From assembly GCA_946894095.1 (NCBI GenBank), contig OX335644.1:14737595-14801594 (forward strand): DNA of 64,000 nt, given 5' to 3'. Shown here one piece after another: positions 9,311-21,425 of this stretch. The notes under the pieces were generated by a model. That model saw only the letters and a program-made list of their open reading frames with translations. It was not told the origin of the DNA and did no database searches. Numbering within the stretch: the stretch's first letter is position 1; each line of letters starts with the position of its first letter. The stretch is from Incurvaria masculella. Lineage: Eukaryota; Arthropoda; Insecta; Lepidoptera; Incurvariidae. The position numbers and the translations under genes were made by a program.

Positions 9311-11139
9311 TACATATTCATTGTTAAATATTAATGCGTTTTCAAGCCTACGCCACAAAATAAATAATGGTTTTGCCGATATAGCGTCCACGAGTTTATT
9401 TTGTGCAGATTCATATTACATAAATCGCCCTAGCTGATTAGTTACGTATTCTTACGCGTCGAGAACATCAGTAGTGCCAACAAGCAAAATAATCCTATAA
9501 TTATAGCTTATAAGCACAGAAATCCTTATAAAACTCTTATAGATACATTGGTGTAGAGCCCCATAAAATAGCATTCTTTATAATAGAATTCCACAAATGT
9601 TGATAGACTCAAGAGCATTCATTTTAATATGTAAATCTTATAGTTTGCTATGAGGCTAAATTATTAGACAGTTATAGGACTAATTGCCTTATTAGAGCAT
9701 GTCGTAAGACTAAATATTATTTTAAAAACAACTGAGCCTATATTAACATTTGGTAAGGGTACTTGATTTTATTACATACTTCGCTAAGTTTACTATAAGA
9801 GCATGGTCCTATAAAAGCATTATCTAGAATATGTATGAGATCGCGGCGTTTTAGTCTTAATCAGAAATCTTACAGAACTAATAGCACTGATTTAAAACTT
9901 TAAAAGTGTCAACAAATCTAAAAAGTACTACACCAACAACTTTATAAGTATAAAGTCAGTCATATTGTAAAGATATTCTTCCAAGCATTGAAGATAATCC
10001 ATAAACACGTTTATAATGGATATTAGAGAGTGTAAACAATTTTAAAAGTTTCCAATAGGGAAATCATCGAGCCTGTTACTTCAGTTCTATCAAGAAGCAA
10101 GTCGAGTGAAGAGGAATCACATGAGGGTTTCGTTGTCGAAAATAAATTCACGTCTACCTACTATAACAGTAGGTAATGATAAATAAGAATGCAATTTTAA
10201 AACCGGTTTGATTAAATACGAGAGTGATGACAAAAACAGAGATTAGGAAAAATCGCGATTTTCTTAAACATATACAAAGCTGGGCCATAAATTTCAATAT
10301 ACTAACAACATGCATCATTGAATGAATTGTCTAAGATTTTAAACAAAATAATAAATCGAGCTCTACTCAAAGATACACTTACTTGGTTAAAAAGCACCAA
10401 AGAGGCAGTGCTGTTTACACTGTCGGCTCCAGGAAAATATTCAAACAACGCCTTAAAAGGATAATGAGGTGGTTGAATTCGAGCTCGTGCCTGTTTTCTC
10501 AGTCAAATTAAAAAATATGTTTCTGAAATTTTGCACAGTAAATAAACCAACGGAAAACTACATTTTGATTACAAACATTTTCATACAAATCTTTAGAGGC
10601 TTCTAGAACTCCTAAAAAATGTAATATTCGTTTAAATTATTATTTCAACAGAACCCTAATTGTATCAATATGGCGGTTAGATCGTTTTCGTTAAGATTGC
10701 AAGAAGTATTAGTGTGTTTATAATAACCTTAAAAACCTCTTAGCGAAGATAAAAATAAAAAATGGCGACCCACAAACGGAAATTGATAAAATAATATTTT
10801 CACAACAACTATAAAACGTTCAATTTATTGAGGGGCGTTAAGAAATTAACATAAAACATGGTATACATTTACAGCAAAAAATTTTTCCCGGCGGTTTCAA
10901 AGTAATAACAAGCCTTTTACCAGCACATTACAAACAATAACGCTTTGATAAAATACTGGCGCGAAATACTTATAAAAACACTATTACTTGTAAATATGCA
11001 TTATTATACGATTATACGAGCAATTATACTTTTTCAGTGGTGTTACAAGTATGTTATATGACTAAAAAACATTCTGTAAGCTATGTATAAGATCGTTATA
11101 GCGTCGAATGCTTCTATAAAGTGCGCCCAAATCCAGGCT
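9311..11139. other. AT-rich intergenic stretch
   Basis: No coding frame above background and no repeat matched. Short motifs of the type TATAAGA/TTATAG recur between about 9480 and 10050 without a fixed period. Confidence 0.4.
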
Positions 11140-11278
11140 TGTAGCTTTTTTTTTTTTTTTTTTTTTATGTGACTGGACATGGATGGCTCATACCACAAGT
11201 TATGTCATGGTATTAGCCCAACACACCACATGGGAACTAGGTGCCATGCCAGGACCTTCCTTATTGCTTATTGCAGGC
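11140..11278 (-). mobile_element. SINE 3' tail fragment
   Basis: Reverse complement of the family's tail: poly-T at the low end, ACATGGATGGCT, then GGTGCCATGCCAGGACCTTCC. The head and body are missing. Confidence 0.85.
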
Positions 11279-11349
11279 TTGCTACAAATACTTTACAAGT
11301 ATTTAAAATATTAGTCTTGAGATAGTTATAAGAACTGATTTTGCTAGTT

Positions 11350-11475
11350 GGGGAGCGAATTCGTAAGCAGACTGACTCACCGGGGCTGCCGGCATTGTAT
11401 GTAAGCCCCCATGCAGACGAGTTTCGGTTGGTACTCGTCCTTCACTTTTCGCTCGACACTAACGCTGCGGTGTTG
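11350..11475. repeat. dispersed TGAGCGAATT repeat, copy 2
   Basis: GGAGCGAATTCGTAAGCAGA, CTGACTCACCGGGGCTGCC and GACGAGTTTCGGTTGGTACTC match the order of motifs at 9182-9310. Confidence 0.65.
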
Positions 11476-11514
11476 AGTAGGTGAACTATGCCAACTCGAA
11501 CTGCGTGTCATTAA

Positions 11515-12044
11515 GGTGGCCCAACCCGGCGGGACTAACTCAATCGCGGGCACGTTACAAAACCGCGCTGTTGCGCTCTGGGACCTTCTCTGTTTCAAAG
11601 AAAAAGGCAGGCTCCGTGATGAGCAAGATGCAACATGTCCACAAAAAAGACAATGTGCATAGTGTATGATTTGGTAAGATTTGCGAAAATTTTAATTACT
11701 AAACGACTTATAGCTAAAAGTAAAACCACAACCGCTGTATTCAAAAATCTAACAAAAACCAAATAGATTATAAATCTTGATTAAATAAGCATATCTTTTT
11801 AAGATGTTCTTACTTTATCATTGTGTAATCTTCCTCCAAAGTTATTGTATAAAACGCGCGAAAAATCCGAACTTTTGGACCTTATAACTTAGAAACCAAA
11901 CACAATTTTACAATGCCAACAGTCATCAGACATCTAATTCGATCAAATTAAGCTATTTTGAGCGAAATTCGGGATCTCTGACAAGTAATATGTGCGTGAT
12001 CTTCTTTCCCCGTTTTTATGGGGAGTTGAGCGGGATGGGCCACC
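11515..12044 (-). mobile_element. TTAA-target MITE, copy 1
   Basis: 530 bp bounded by TTAA at 11511-11514 and 12045-12048. The ends are GGTGGCCCAACCC and its near-inverse GATGGGCCACC. The interior matches the copies at 26817-27358 and 36296-36834, in the orientation opposite to 26817. TTAA duplication is the signature of piggyBac-type transposition. No coding capacity. Confidence 0.93.
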
Positions 12045-12959
12045 TTAAGAAAAAAAAAACAAGTATATTTCGAGTAGATGTTTATTACTGTAAAATAAAG
12101 TTATTCTAGTGCGTAAGTCAATATCGATAAAACTATAACGCATGCTAGATAGCGACAATATATCAAAAGCTGTGACCTATAAATGTAAAGCTTCGTGAAT
12201 AAATGGAAATATATAAATGTGTAAATGTATAAATATCGGTGGAATCCTAATATCTAGATAATAGACATTTTATTTTTAACTTTTAGATGGCGCTATCATT
12301 TGTATAGCGTAACTAACAGTTACTAAACAACACGAATAATATACACACAGCTATTTTTAAACAAAATTTAACCAACATTTAGATTTTCTTTTTTTCTCTT
12401 TTGTTTTTTTTTCTTTCTTTATTCCTATACTATACTTAAATGTTACCTTATTTTTAACAAAGTTATAATTAAAAGCTGTCTTTCTACCTCTTTTTAAAAC
12501 GTTTTTTGAACTCATTTTATTACATTTTCGGTACAAATGCAATCGGTTTTAAGCTGAACTCCCGATCAAACATAGACTTACCATTTTAAATATTGATCAG
12601 GAGTGGACAACAAAGCAATAATTAAAAAAAAACTCTACGTACCAATTATTTTAAACGGAAACTTCTCTTAAATTAAAAACGTGGGTATATTTGATAATAT
12701 TCTTGTTGTGTGATTCATTTATTGAACTTTCATTGAGGGCATTTGACATAACTTACACAACATGGCCCTTTTTATGAAAATACTTAATTTAAATACAATT
12801 ACAATGAGCATACTTCTACTCCTATACTTCAACAGAAAACATGAATTCATAGTTTAACACCACCACTTATGAATACACGATAGCATTAATGTAACTAAAT
12901 AATGATTATAACTGTACTTCAAGAAAAGGTTAACCGGCTGGTGGGTCATACAGCTCTAC
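12045..12959. other. AT-rich stretch, possible gypsy flank
   Basis: No confident feature. It lies on the 3' side of the gypsy remnant (minus strand), so LTR or 3' non-coding sequence of that element may be included, but I saw no LTR ends. Confidence 0.4.
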
Positions 12960-14040
12960 CAGATTGAGTATAACATGTCACTCCTGGACTCAGGTTTCGA
13001 TTGTCAAGTGGATTGGGAACGGCTCCAGGTTCAAATGTATTTAGTGATGAGGGATGCAAGAGTCCTGATCGTTATCGGAGATCAAACTATGGCGCTCTAT
13101 CGAACTACCGCTTTCTACTATTTTTTCCTCTTCTTCCTCACTATTCTTCTTCGACATAGCTATATGTTGTCTATTTCTTCTGTAATGTACACCCGCTTTT
13201 CATTTCTCACTATTTAACTTCTTGGTTAAGAACATTTTTGAACAACTGTACCCGGGGTCCATCTATCTTTTGGTGTTTCCTAAAAAAATACCTTACTATT
13301 GTGTTTTATTTCTGGCAACTCTTTAATCCTTCGATCGTGCTAGTAACACATCTTTGAATTCTTGGTTTCTGTGTTGCTTTTATACTTTCATAGATTCTAT
13401 GGAGTTAAATGGCCGTCCATTATCAGCTACCATTATCTGCGGTATGCCAAGTCGCACAAAAATAGATTGAAGTGATATAATAACTTTTTGAGCCGTATAA
13501 CCGACGACATCGGGGATATCTCAAAATATTTAGAAAAGTAATCCGTAACTAAAAGGCATATATTTTTCTTATATTCTAGAAAGTCTACAGCTACTTTTTG
13601 CCAGGGGTATTCAGCTGGTGGATGGGCCATTAGATGTTTACTAGGATTTGAATTTCTATACATGTTTCACAACTTTCTATCCTATTTTTAATGTCAACTG
13701 ACATATTAGTCCAATATAACAGATTTCTAGCTTGGTTTTGACAACGTTCTATTCCAAAGTGCCTTTCGTGTATTAAGTCTGACATTTCTGATCTTTATAT
13801 CGTTGGCACAACTATGCAGTTTCCCTTGAATAGCAACCCATCTACCACATGTAACTAAATACTAATGTTATAATATAGCTTCGCCATGTCACTTACTTTA
13901 TTTTTCGATATCGGCCAACCCTCATAGTAGTATTTTATTACAGCTTGTAATATATCACCTATTTGGTCAAGAGCTGCAGTCGTTCTATTTTCTCAGAGAA
14001 CACTAACAGGTTGTATTCTTAACACCTTATCAGTAATTAC
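12960..14040 (-). mobile_element. Ty3/gypsy pol remnant (integrase)
   Basis: Minus-strand fragments in the right order for a gypsy integrase: a zinc-binding region (LIHERHFGIERCQNQ near 13760, then ESCETC near 13670), a core beginning MAHPPAEYPWQKVAVDF with the first catalytic aspartate (13600-13640), TDYFSKYFEI, then GIPQIMVADNGRPFNSIE with the second aspartate (about 13395-13445), and a basic tail with HYRRNRQHIAM (about 13165-13200). Stops and frame changes separate the blocks, so it is a dead copy. No gag, protease, RT or paired LTRs were recognised here. Confidence 0.88.
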
Positions 14041-14179
14041 TGGTCGATCGGGGGTGGATCGTAGGTGAAACAATATTTAAATATTTTAAAAAATAACTAT
14101 TACTAATTTTGGAATTTTAAAAAGATTAAAGATGTATTGATGGTCTAGCTATATTTGAAACCTTTAACGGTAAATATCT

Positions 14180-14250
14180 GCCAATAAACTTGGTGAAGCA
14201 CGTCTGAGCGCGGTTGGGTTCTGCATGGGTGACCATTTTCAATCGTTGTG
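14180..14250 (+). mobile_element. 5S rRNA-like SINE head
   Basis: GAAGCACGTCTGAGCGCGGT continuing into TGCATGGGTGACC aligns with the internal control region of insect 5S rRNA (AAGC-ACGTC, GCGCGGT, ATGGGTGACC). It is immediately followed by the SINE body, so it looks like a 5S-derived head (SINE3-type) on the same body that elsewhere carries a tRNA-like head. Confidence 0.65.
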
Positions 14251-14522
14251 CCTGGCGGTGGTCCGGATTCCACGTAAAGCTGTAGGTCCCCTTCCTTTCT
14301 TACTAGGTAGTAGGGTTAATCCCGCCCGGGCTGGTACCATCGCATTGAATGAACGAATCGATGAATGAAGCGGCAATGAAAATTGTCCGTGTTTTCTATC
14401 CAGTTTATGTAGCCGAGCAATATAAGAAAGGTCCTGGCATGGCACCTAGTTCCCATGTGTTGTGTTAGGCGAATATCTCACGGTCAGTCGGTATTAGCCA
14501 TCTATGTCCAGTTACATAAAAA
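14251..14522 (+). mobile_element. SINE body and tail
   Basis: GTCCGGATTCCACGTAAAGC, CTGTAGGTCCCCTTCC, TACCATCGCATTGAATGAA, GGTCCTGGCATGGCACC and a tail GTCCAGTTACATAAAA match the family body of 20741-21140. The internal order is intact. Confidence 0.9.
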
Positions 14523-14718
14523 AATCTACATGTTCACTGTTTAACTATCAAAATTAATTGTGGTTATTTTTCAATATAATTAAATGTTGATAATTTGATA
14601 ATTTTCTTCCGACGAATGTCACGACCAATCCTTTTTGAGATTATTTTCTAAATATAATTACAATGCTTCAAATGTTTTATTTTCTAATTAACTGGTAACA
14701 AACATAAAATACACTTAA

Positions 14719-14970
14719 TTAAATATAAAAAAAATCATCCATTGGGACTGTTGTCATTGTCCCCAATACTGATGCAGCGTTCCCCCGCTGAATAGCTAAG
14801 GAGACGCGTTGTTTAAAAAATGAGGCAGCTCGCCGATCGCCTGTCGATTCTATAAGTAATTTTCCCAAGCGTCTCGCAAAGACCCACGCATCGCTACTCC
14901 AAACTCCGTGGGTCTCCACAGCGAAGGCGAGGAACTCAAATGTAGATGCCGCTGAAACTCACATTAATAA
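14719..14970 (-). mobile_element. retroelement reverse-transcriptase C-terminal fragment
   Basis: The minus strand reads VETHGVWSSDAWVFARRLGK, then STGDRRAASFFKQRVSLAIQ and RGNAASVLGTM. The pattern FAVET-G-W...TGD-R...F-QR-S-AIQRGNA-S is familiar from the end of polymerase ORFs of some animal non-LTR retroelements. No upstream RT domain is present. Confidence 0.6.
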
Positions 14971-15177
14971 TCAAATGTTGTTTTCCTTAATTACGCCGAT
15001 ATAAAACTGAATACGTTTAACTATTGAGTTAGGCTACGTTAATTAAAGCTGGCGCAGTCCTCGTCGAAGAGGATGTGGAGGTGTTCAGGGTGCTCAGGCG
15101 TGCTCTGCAAACAAAAAAAGATTGCTTCGATTTAGAATAAGGTTATATAGTATTCAAATGCAGAGAACCCTAAAGGC

Positions 15178-15400
15178 CTGTTCAGATGTATGCAACCCTC
15201 CGCGGTAACCGCCTGACTACGCGGTAACGCGGCAGCTGCGGTATTTCCATACACAATACCGGAAGGAATATCCACACCGATACCACTCGCGGTAGCGGTA
15301 TTCGCAACCGTCCGCGGTAACCGCCTGGGTACACGGTATCGCGGCAGCTGCGGTGTTTCCAAATAAATTACCGGATGGGATACCGCGTATATCTGAACAG
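15178..15400. mobile_element. GC-rich 223-bp MITE
   Basis: Ends CTGTTCAGATGTATGC and GCGTATATCTGAACAG are inverted copies. Inside, CCGCGGTAACCGCCTG...CGCGGCAGCTGCGGT occurs twice, at 15198-15245 and 15310-15355. Short TIRs and GC-rich subterminal repeats resemble PIF/Harbinger-type MITEs; the superfamily is an inference. Confidence 0.8.
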
Positions 15401-16380
15401 CTAAGTTACCATATAAAATTTACTCACGGGGTGAACAGGCAAGGCATTTCGTGCCATGCTAACTGCCAAATGACTTGTTCTTCGCCAACTTAACAGAAAT
15501 TTACCTGTAAGGATGGTACTAATAGCTACTAAACGTCATATTGAATCACCCAATTGCCTAGGCTGTTGACCCGGCGAGTTAATTTAACATGGCAGTCCCA
15601 GAAATTTGAGCCGTTATTTATTTTCGATGTGTTTATTTATAGCCCTATTCTGTGTCGTAAGATTAAATGTAAATAGTGTTGAATGGTAATCAAATACAAT
15701 TTAAAAACGATCTTGGAAAAATACTATTCAGACAGTAAGTATATACTTAAGTGTAGTCTAGGCAGTGTTGCCGCTATTCATATACATGATTGCCGTAAAC
15801 AATGGAAAACATTGCCGTATGCTGTTATATTTGTGTGCAAAATATCCATCAAAGGAAGTAAAAATATTATTACAAGAGAAATGTACAATCTCCCGAAAAT
15901 AAGATCCGACCGAGATAATTTTGTAATTATTAGTAACCGAGCTATGCGTCTCGCTCTCTCAGAGTGACCATGATTTCGGGCACCAAGTGGGACAATGCAG
16001 CAATGTATTTTCATAATAATCGCAGTATTCAAAAATATTGTGCAAAGCAATCAATAACAAAATTGTGATATCAATTATCATTTGCTTGATTACAATTAAC
16101 AGGATTAGTTTTTATTTGAAATATAATTTTGTAATCGCAATATTTTTATTTAATAGGCTGCAGATTTATAAATGCAGTTTACATTTTTATAATCTATCAA
16201 TCTAGCAAAAAAATACTTTTACAGATACACTTAAAAAGGAACTGGAAATGATTGAACAAGCTTAATTTGGACTAAGCTAGGAATGGGAAACATTAAAACG
16301 AGGTGTTTTCAACAAAAACTCGCATGTGAATACACTTAGGTAATAAGCAATGCGCGTTTGTTGGTACAAACGACGCGGAG
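15401..16380. other. no feature recognised
   Basis: Two overlapping opposite-strand frames (15683-15967 and 15778-16050) lack any recognisable domain. The rest is AT-rich. Confidence 0.4.
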
Positions 16381-16870
16381 CAATCAGAGAGCAGGAAGAA
16401 GAATCGATGCCGCTACCTATCGCTTGAGCGACAAGATGTGTTTAAATATAGGCACTATATTTTAGGACGTTGCCTATCGCTCGCTGAACTTCTGCACTCT
16501 ACGAATGAAGTACTGCCCGTCGACTGCGACCTGGGACCTGCAACCTGCAACGGTTTAGTGCGATCGCTTCCAAGTACGACCACCATCGGTTCGCTAACAA
16601 AGATAGCCTTAGGCAAGCTCTCTGGCACCAGCCTACTATTTCTTGCTATACAACTACACCACTCCCTATCCGCGTCACCGCGTCGCGAGCACCTGCGACT
16701 CATCTGCCTGGGACGAAAGCTGGCGGCGGTTAACATCGAACGGTAGTCTCCTTCCATACTCCTACCCGGATTCCCGTTTTTAGAGCCTTCAGCGTATTGC
16801 AGAAGATCTGCGGCCGTCGGAAAGAGCAACGTGTCGGAGCCAGTCACCGAGTTGCCTTACACGAACCAGA
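16381..16870. other. GC-balanced block with unassigned frames
   Basis: This block is clearly richer in GC than its surroundings and is open on both strands (102 codons plus, 130 codons minus). Neither translation resembles a family I know and no splice sites or start context favour one strand. It may be an old retroelement or untranslated exon remnant. Confidence 0.35.
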
Positions 16871-18192
16871 GACACGGAACCAGCTATACGTACCTACCTA
16901 CCTGTGATCTAGGTATGGCCTGTGGTTGGCTAGTACTGAAACGAGTGACTTTTTCCCGGTGAGGACATTTCAGTTTTTCACAATGGTACTGATTGCAATT
17001 GAATCACTCTTTTGCCTTTTCAACTGCTATTTACCTGGAGAGTTATTTACCACAGTGACCCCCAGGCATGTGGGGGCACCGTGGCCTCTTCGCACTTGCC
17101 GTACTTTTGAGAAACGCTGATTTAGTAACCAATCATTGGATATTGGGATAACAGGTGATTGTGTGCGTTGATATTACATACTTCGAGGGCTCAAAGTCGT
17201 AATAAACGAACATAAACCAAGTAAGCCAACGTCTTTAAATGAAACGCTCAGTTTAAAAAATAATGTTTTTGGTATATTTGATTTTGGTCTCTTACGTTAA
17301 ATTACAGCCCAATATTCTCTTTTAATACTTCTGCCGTAATTGTCCCTTAAAATAAAAGTAATACATGGGAAGGAACCCAAGTTGCAATAATGGCCCGATA
17401 GAATTTCAGCCATCAGTTTTTCAGCAAATATTGAAGATTGAGATGCGCGAAAGTGAAGAAAACTCCAAATGGATCAAGGAACACCTGGTTAACGTTTGAA
17501 ACAAACCTCCGCTAACACCTTGCATAGTACAGCCGGGTTGTCAAAATAAAAGGTCTGACTGTGAAAAAATCTTGGGCTAAAATTTTATTTTACCAGCCTT
17601 ATTTATACAAATTAAAAATCATTACCAAATTCGAGTTGCCATAGGTGTAGGACCTTTAATAATAAAATATTGGTAGATATCAACATTTTAATCTCACGGA
17701 ACTTTTTGCCCGTACATTTAGGCAATACAGTAAATAGTAAATAAGTAAATTCAATCATTCAAATTCAACCTATTTTTCACACTTTCTAGGAAAATATCAA
17801 TAGAACATTTGCAAGACAGAAAATGTAGACAATTAAAAAATTAATAACTTTCGTACTTTAGATTTTTCTCTAAAAGTTGAAAATAGGTGAGATAATGAGG
17901 AAAAATCATTTTCCCTTAAAATAAAGATAGCGGCCGACGAACTGCTCGAATTTGGTCGCTATTTTAAATAAAAATTTTGCTCAAGATTTTTTTCGGGGTT
18001 AAATGCGAACCCGACTGTATTAATAAACCAAGGAAATATGAAATTAATTGATAACTGAGCAAAAACAATCAAAACTGTTTGCTAAGCAGTTTTTGTCATT
18101 CTATTATAAAGTACCCATAGACTACTGTGTTAATTCATATGTTTAACTTTTTTCTGTGAACAATGTTACCATAAAGTTACTGAAATGCTGAC
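16871..18192. other. no feature recognised
   Basis: AT-rich sequence without a supported gene or repeat. Confidence 0.4.
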
Positions 18193-18195
18193 TAA

Positions 18196-18354
18196 GGGCC
18201 GAGCGCATGAAAGAACAAATAATCAAAATCAACGTCAAAGTATGATCAAACACGTCACTTTGTGTGGACAGTATGGAAGGAACTCTATGCGGATCACTTA
18301 AAGTGACGTGTTTGAACATTGATTAACTCGGTCGTCTCTTCGTGCAACCGGGGC
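18196..18354. mobile_element. Tourist-type MITE, copy 1
   Basis: 159 bp flanked by TAA on both sides (18193-18195, 18355-18357). The ends GGGCCGAG.GCA and TTCGTGCAACCGGGGC are imperfect inverted repeats, and the interior is itself palindromic around ACACGTCACTTT. The same structure and TAA duplication occur at 20537-20695 and 51239-51391, which fits PIF/Harbinger (Tourist) target preference. Confidence 0.92.
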
Positions 18355-18789
18355 TAAGTATAAAATGTATTCTGAATAACATGAACCATTTTTGAGCTAG
18401 ACTATATTTCAACATTCAGACCAAAGACTCTGAAAACCGGTACTAAGAAAACGTGCACTCTTTAACTTATCAAATAGACAATACAAATAATGTACTGTGA
18501 CGTTCACAAGCTGTGAAGGATGCGTTAACCAGGGTACAGAACCTCGCTTCCAAACAAAACAGCATTACGTGTCAGTTAAACAAATGTAAGGTCATAAATT
18601 CTCCTAACCTAATGTCACCTGATGGAAAGGTAGCTCTCAATACATGTCACAATATATTCGCCCGTAGTTTATTTTTTTCAGGTTAATCTTCTATTGAACT
18701 ATCATCCACTTCAGATTCAGGTTTTCTTTATGAAAACAAACCGGAATGGGTGGCTGTGCTGAGGACTGAAAGTGCTCAGAAAAGACCAA

Positions 18790-19010
18790 TACCACCACGC
18801 CAAGTAGCCACGCTCACTAAGGCACCACACTAGCGGATTTGAGCACTATCGCTAAGCTATCGAGCTTGTTCAAATTACGCTTGAAAACTCCCAAATTAGA
18901 AGTATGAAGAAAGACACCCGCCGGAAGACAGTTCCTTATCCTGGCATTAAAGCAGAAAAATGAGTTTGAGAAACGGTTCATTCTCAAAAGCCTAATGCCA
19001 ACCACCAGGG
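18790..19010 (-). mobile_element. jockey-like LINE ORF end fragment
   Basis: The minus strand encodes RIRNCLPAGVFLHTSNLGVF then KRNLNKL, the typical LW-N-LP-VF...YNLG-FKR-V end of jockey-type polymerase ORFs. Short and isolated. Confidence 0.65.
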
Positions 19011-19120
19011 CATTGATTCTCTGCGGCAGGTGCTCCAGATGTGGGTAGGATGGGGAGGAATAAGGGATTCAAGTTTCACAGAGCTACATCCATGGTAGTA
19101 CATCCATGTGGCTCAGGGAA

Positions 19121-19195
19121 CAAAACCGGCCAAGTGCGAGTCGTACTCGCACACGAACGGGTTCCGTACAATCGTATAAAATTAAAGGGAATTAA
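19121..19195 (+). repeat. ACCGGCCAAGTGCGAGT repeat, fragment
   Basis: AAAACCGGCCAAGTGCGAGT followed by a GGGTTCCGTAC block matches the start of the copies at 30294 and 63070. Only the first 75 bp are present. Confidence 0.85.
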
Positions 19196-19231
19196 GGAAA
19201 CTCGGCTTGTGCCTTCTAAGCTCCGCCTTTA

Positions 19232-19436
19232 ACGCTATTACCATGCCAGGATATATGGATAGGATATATGCCAGGACCTTCCTTTTATGTCCCCGGCTAT
19301 TTTGAACTGGATGGATAACACGGAAAAATTTTAATCGTCGTTTCGACCATATATTCATCTTATGCGATGGTACCGAACGGAGGAAAAAAGAAAATGATTC
19401 ATAAACTGGGCGGGGATTTGAACCCACTACAAGCAT
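19232..19436 (-). mobile_element. SINE, diverged copy
   Basis: The minus strand has a B box GGTTCAAATCC (near 19412-19428), a body block with GCATAAGATGAATATATGG and GTTATCCATCCAGTTC, and the tail motif GGTCCTGGCATATATCC. A short duplication of GGATATAT...CCAGGA lies at 19245-19280. Confidence 0.75.
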
Positions 19437-19738
19437 ATGAAATGCTGATTATGAAACAATTAATATCAAAAATTATTTATAGAATTGAAATTCTTTATTA
19501 TAATCAGAAAAAATGGCATAGCTAGAACATAGAACTCATGGCCCCATGACCTTCCGGCGCATTGAAATAAACGTTATTTCATTAAGGCAGTTACAAATCA
19601 GAGGAGTAAAAGAAAGGGGAATCAAGCATTGACACATAAAGAATAACATAACGTTTACAACGTGGAAACACAGTTACAAAGCCTATCTCAAAAAATTAAA
19701 CGATATCTACAACCAGTCGTCTCGATATGACACATGAC

Positions 19739-20112
19739 TAGGGTTGCCATCTCTAAAATTTGGCAATCAGGATAAAACGTGAAAATACGCGTGAAAACCC
19801 CGGATTTTAGAGCCCAGAATACGGTCAAGTCATTGTCAAAAACAGTTGAAAATATCATTGATCACCTTTTCATTTATTTTCAGACCGTAAAATTAAATTT
19901 AGTGATCTTTTATCATGATTTTAAATGTAATTACCTAATAAAACAGAATGTTATTACAGTTTGTTCCAAATTGGTTTGCAAATGAGTTAGATACTGATAG
20001 TAAAGACTTTTAATTTGTATACCCGGACGACAAATGAAGCCCCGCCCGGACGTTCCCCGGATGCCCTCTGAACTAGGACAAATCCGGGGAAACCCGGACG
20101 GATGGCAACCCT
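19739..20112. mobile_element. GGGTTGCCATC MITE with 9-bp duplication
   Basis: The element starts (T)AGGGTTGCCATC and ends GGATGGCAACCCT. The flanks carry ACACATGAC at 19730-19738 and at 20113-20121, a perfect 9-bp target duplication. Nothing coding is recognised inside; the open frame at 19779-19985 is featureless. A 9-bp duplication suggests a Mutator-type origin. Confidence 0.88.
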
Positions 20113-20121
20113 ACACATGAC

Positions 20122-20533
20122 CAACCAGCAGCGGGAGCACCAAGGCAACGATATTGCTGGGTTGATCTATAAACGAGTTTTTGTTTCGCTTATCGTGAGA
20201 GCAGAAACTAAAAAGGAATACTTTTAACGATTGATTACCGTATCTTTCGTTTGTGCTCCCGTTGTAGGTTCTGAACGAAATATGTGAAATCGCCGAAAAG
20301 GTGTCTCCGAAAGGGGTAATCACCTACAATATAACATTATCATCCTAACGAAACCAGAATGTTATTATTGTGAAGGCCTCTAAACTGGTAATTGTCATCT
20401 ATTTCTAATTATATAACAAGGATCTAAAATAAGTTGGTGAAAATCCAAAATTAATAAAGTGAAATTGTTTTAATCACAGAGCGCGCAGATTGTTGAGGGA
20501 GGGCCACCGATGGGGAACAAGCAAAATCGTGAT
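20122..20533. other. no feature recognised
   Basis: No supported gene or repeat between the two MITEs. Confidence 0.4.
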
Positions 20534-20536
20534 TAA

Positions 20537-20695
20537 GGGCCGAGTGCACGAACGTACAAAAAATCAAAATCAACGTCAAAGTATGATCAAACACGTCTCT
20601 TTGTGTGGACAGTATGGAAGGAACTCTATGCGGATCACTAAAAGTGACGTGTTTGAACATTGATTAACTCGGCCGTCTCTTCGTGCAACCGGGGC
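20537..20695. mobile_element. Tourist-type MITE, copy 2
   Basis: 159 bp, TAA on both sides (20534-20536, 20696-20698), very similar to 18196-18354 over its whole length. Confidence 0.93.
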
Positions 20696-20740
20696 TAAAT
20701 CTGACGCTTAGTTGCATTTCGTAGTTTCAAAATTGAATCA

Positions 20741-21140
20741 TTGAGCGGCTCGTAGCCTAGTGGCGCGGGGACTGGCCTAGCGTACCAGAGGGCCGGGTTC
20801 AATACCAACTTGCACCACTGTCTTTCTCCTTCAGAGTTCGATAAGTGCATTTCGTCACGAATGCGAGCTGCTCCATGGTTCGGATTCCATGTAAAACTGT
20901 AGGTCCCCTTCCCCTACTAGGTGGTAGGGTTTGCGCCCGGGTTGGTACCATCGCATTGGATGAAAAGATGATCGAAGCGGCAATGGAAAAATTGTCCGTG
21001 TTTTCCATCCAGTTCAATGTAGCCGTGCTCATAAAGGGAAGGTCCTGGCATGGCACCTAATTCCTTCGGGAATGTGGTGTATTGGGCTAATATCATAACG
21101 GTAGTTGTGTGGTATTAGCCATCCATGTCAGGTCGCATAA
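20741..21140 (+). mobile_element. tRNA-headed SINE, full-length reference copy
   Basis: About 400 bp. The head (20741-20820) has a pol III A box TAGCCTAGTGG and a B box GGTTCAATACC. The body carries GCTGCTCCATGGTTCGGATT, CTGTAGGTCCCCTTCCCCTA, ACCATCGCATTGGATGAAAA and TTTTCCATCCAGTTC. The 3' part carries GGTCCTGGCATGGCACCTAA, GGTATTAGCCATCCATGTC and an A-rich end. This copy defines the order of blocks for all other pieces in the window. It encodes no protein; the frames on both strands are incidental. Confidence 0.95.
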
Positions 21141-21425
21141 AAAAAATAAAAAAAATCATTATCTTGCCTATTCACCTACTATTCACCCGGAATATTAACT
21201 TACCAACTCCCCAGAAGGCTCTATACACCCGAATTTTAGTTAAGTATTATTGGTTTCTCGGTATTGGTCAAAATCTAATACGGGATAATCTTATTCTTAC
21301 TTTATTGATAAGGCTGCTCTAAAACCATTATACACTTCATTTTCTGTAGGTGGTAGCATATAAAAGGATATGTAACTATGTGATCAGCTCACTGTAGTAG
21401 TTTATGATAAAACTTATAGTATTAA

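Noticed and set aside
14180..14250. 5S rRNA gene
   Set aside because: Only the internal control region resembles 5S and it runs straight into SINE body; a SINE head fits better.
16438..16847. Opposed 102- and 130-codon frames
   Set aside because: GC-balanced block open on both strands with no family resemblance; listed only as an unassigned block.
20741..20820. tRNA genes at the SINE heads
   Set aside because: The heads are always followed by the SINE body and lack cloverleaf pairing.
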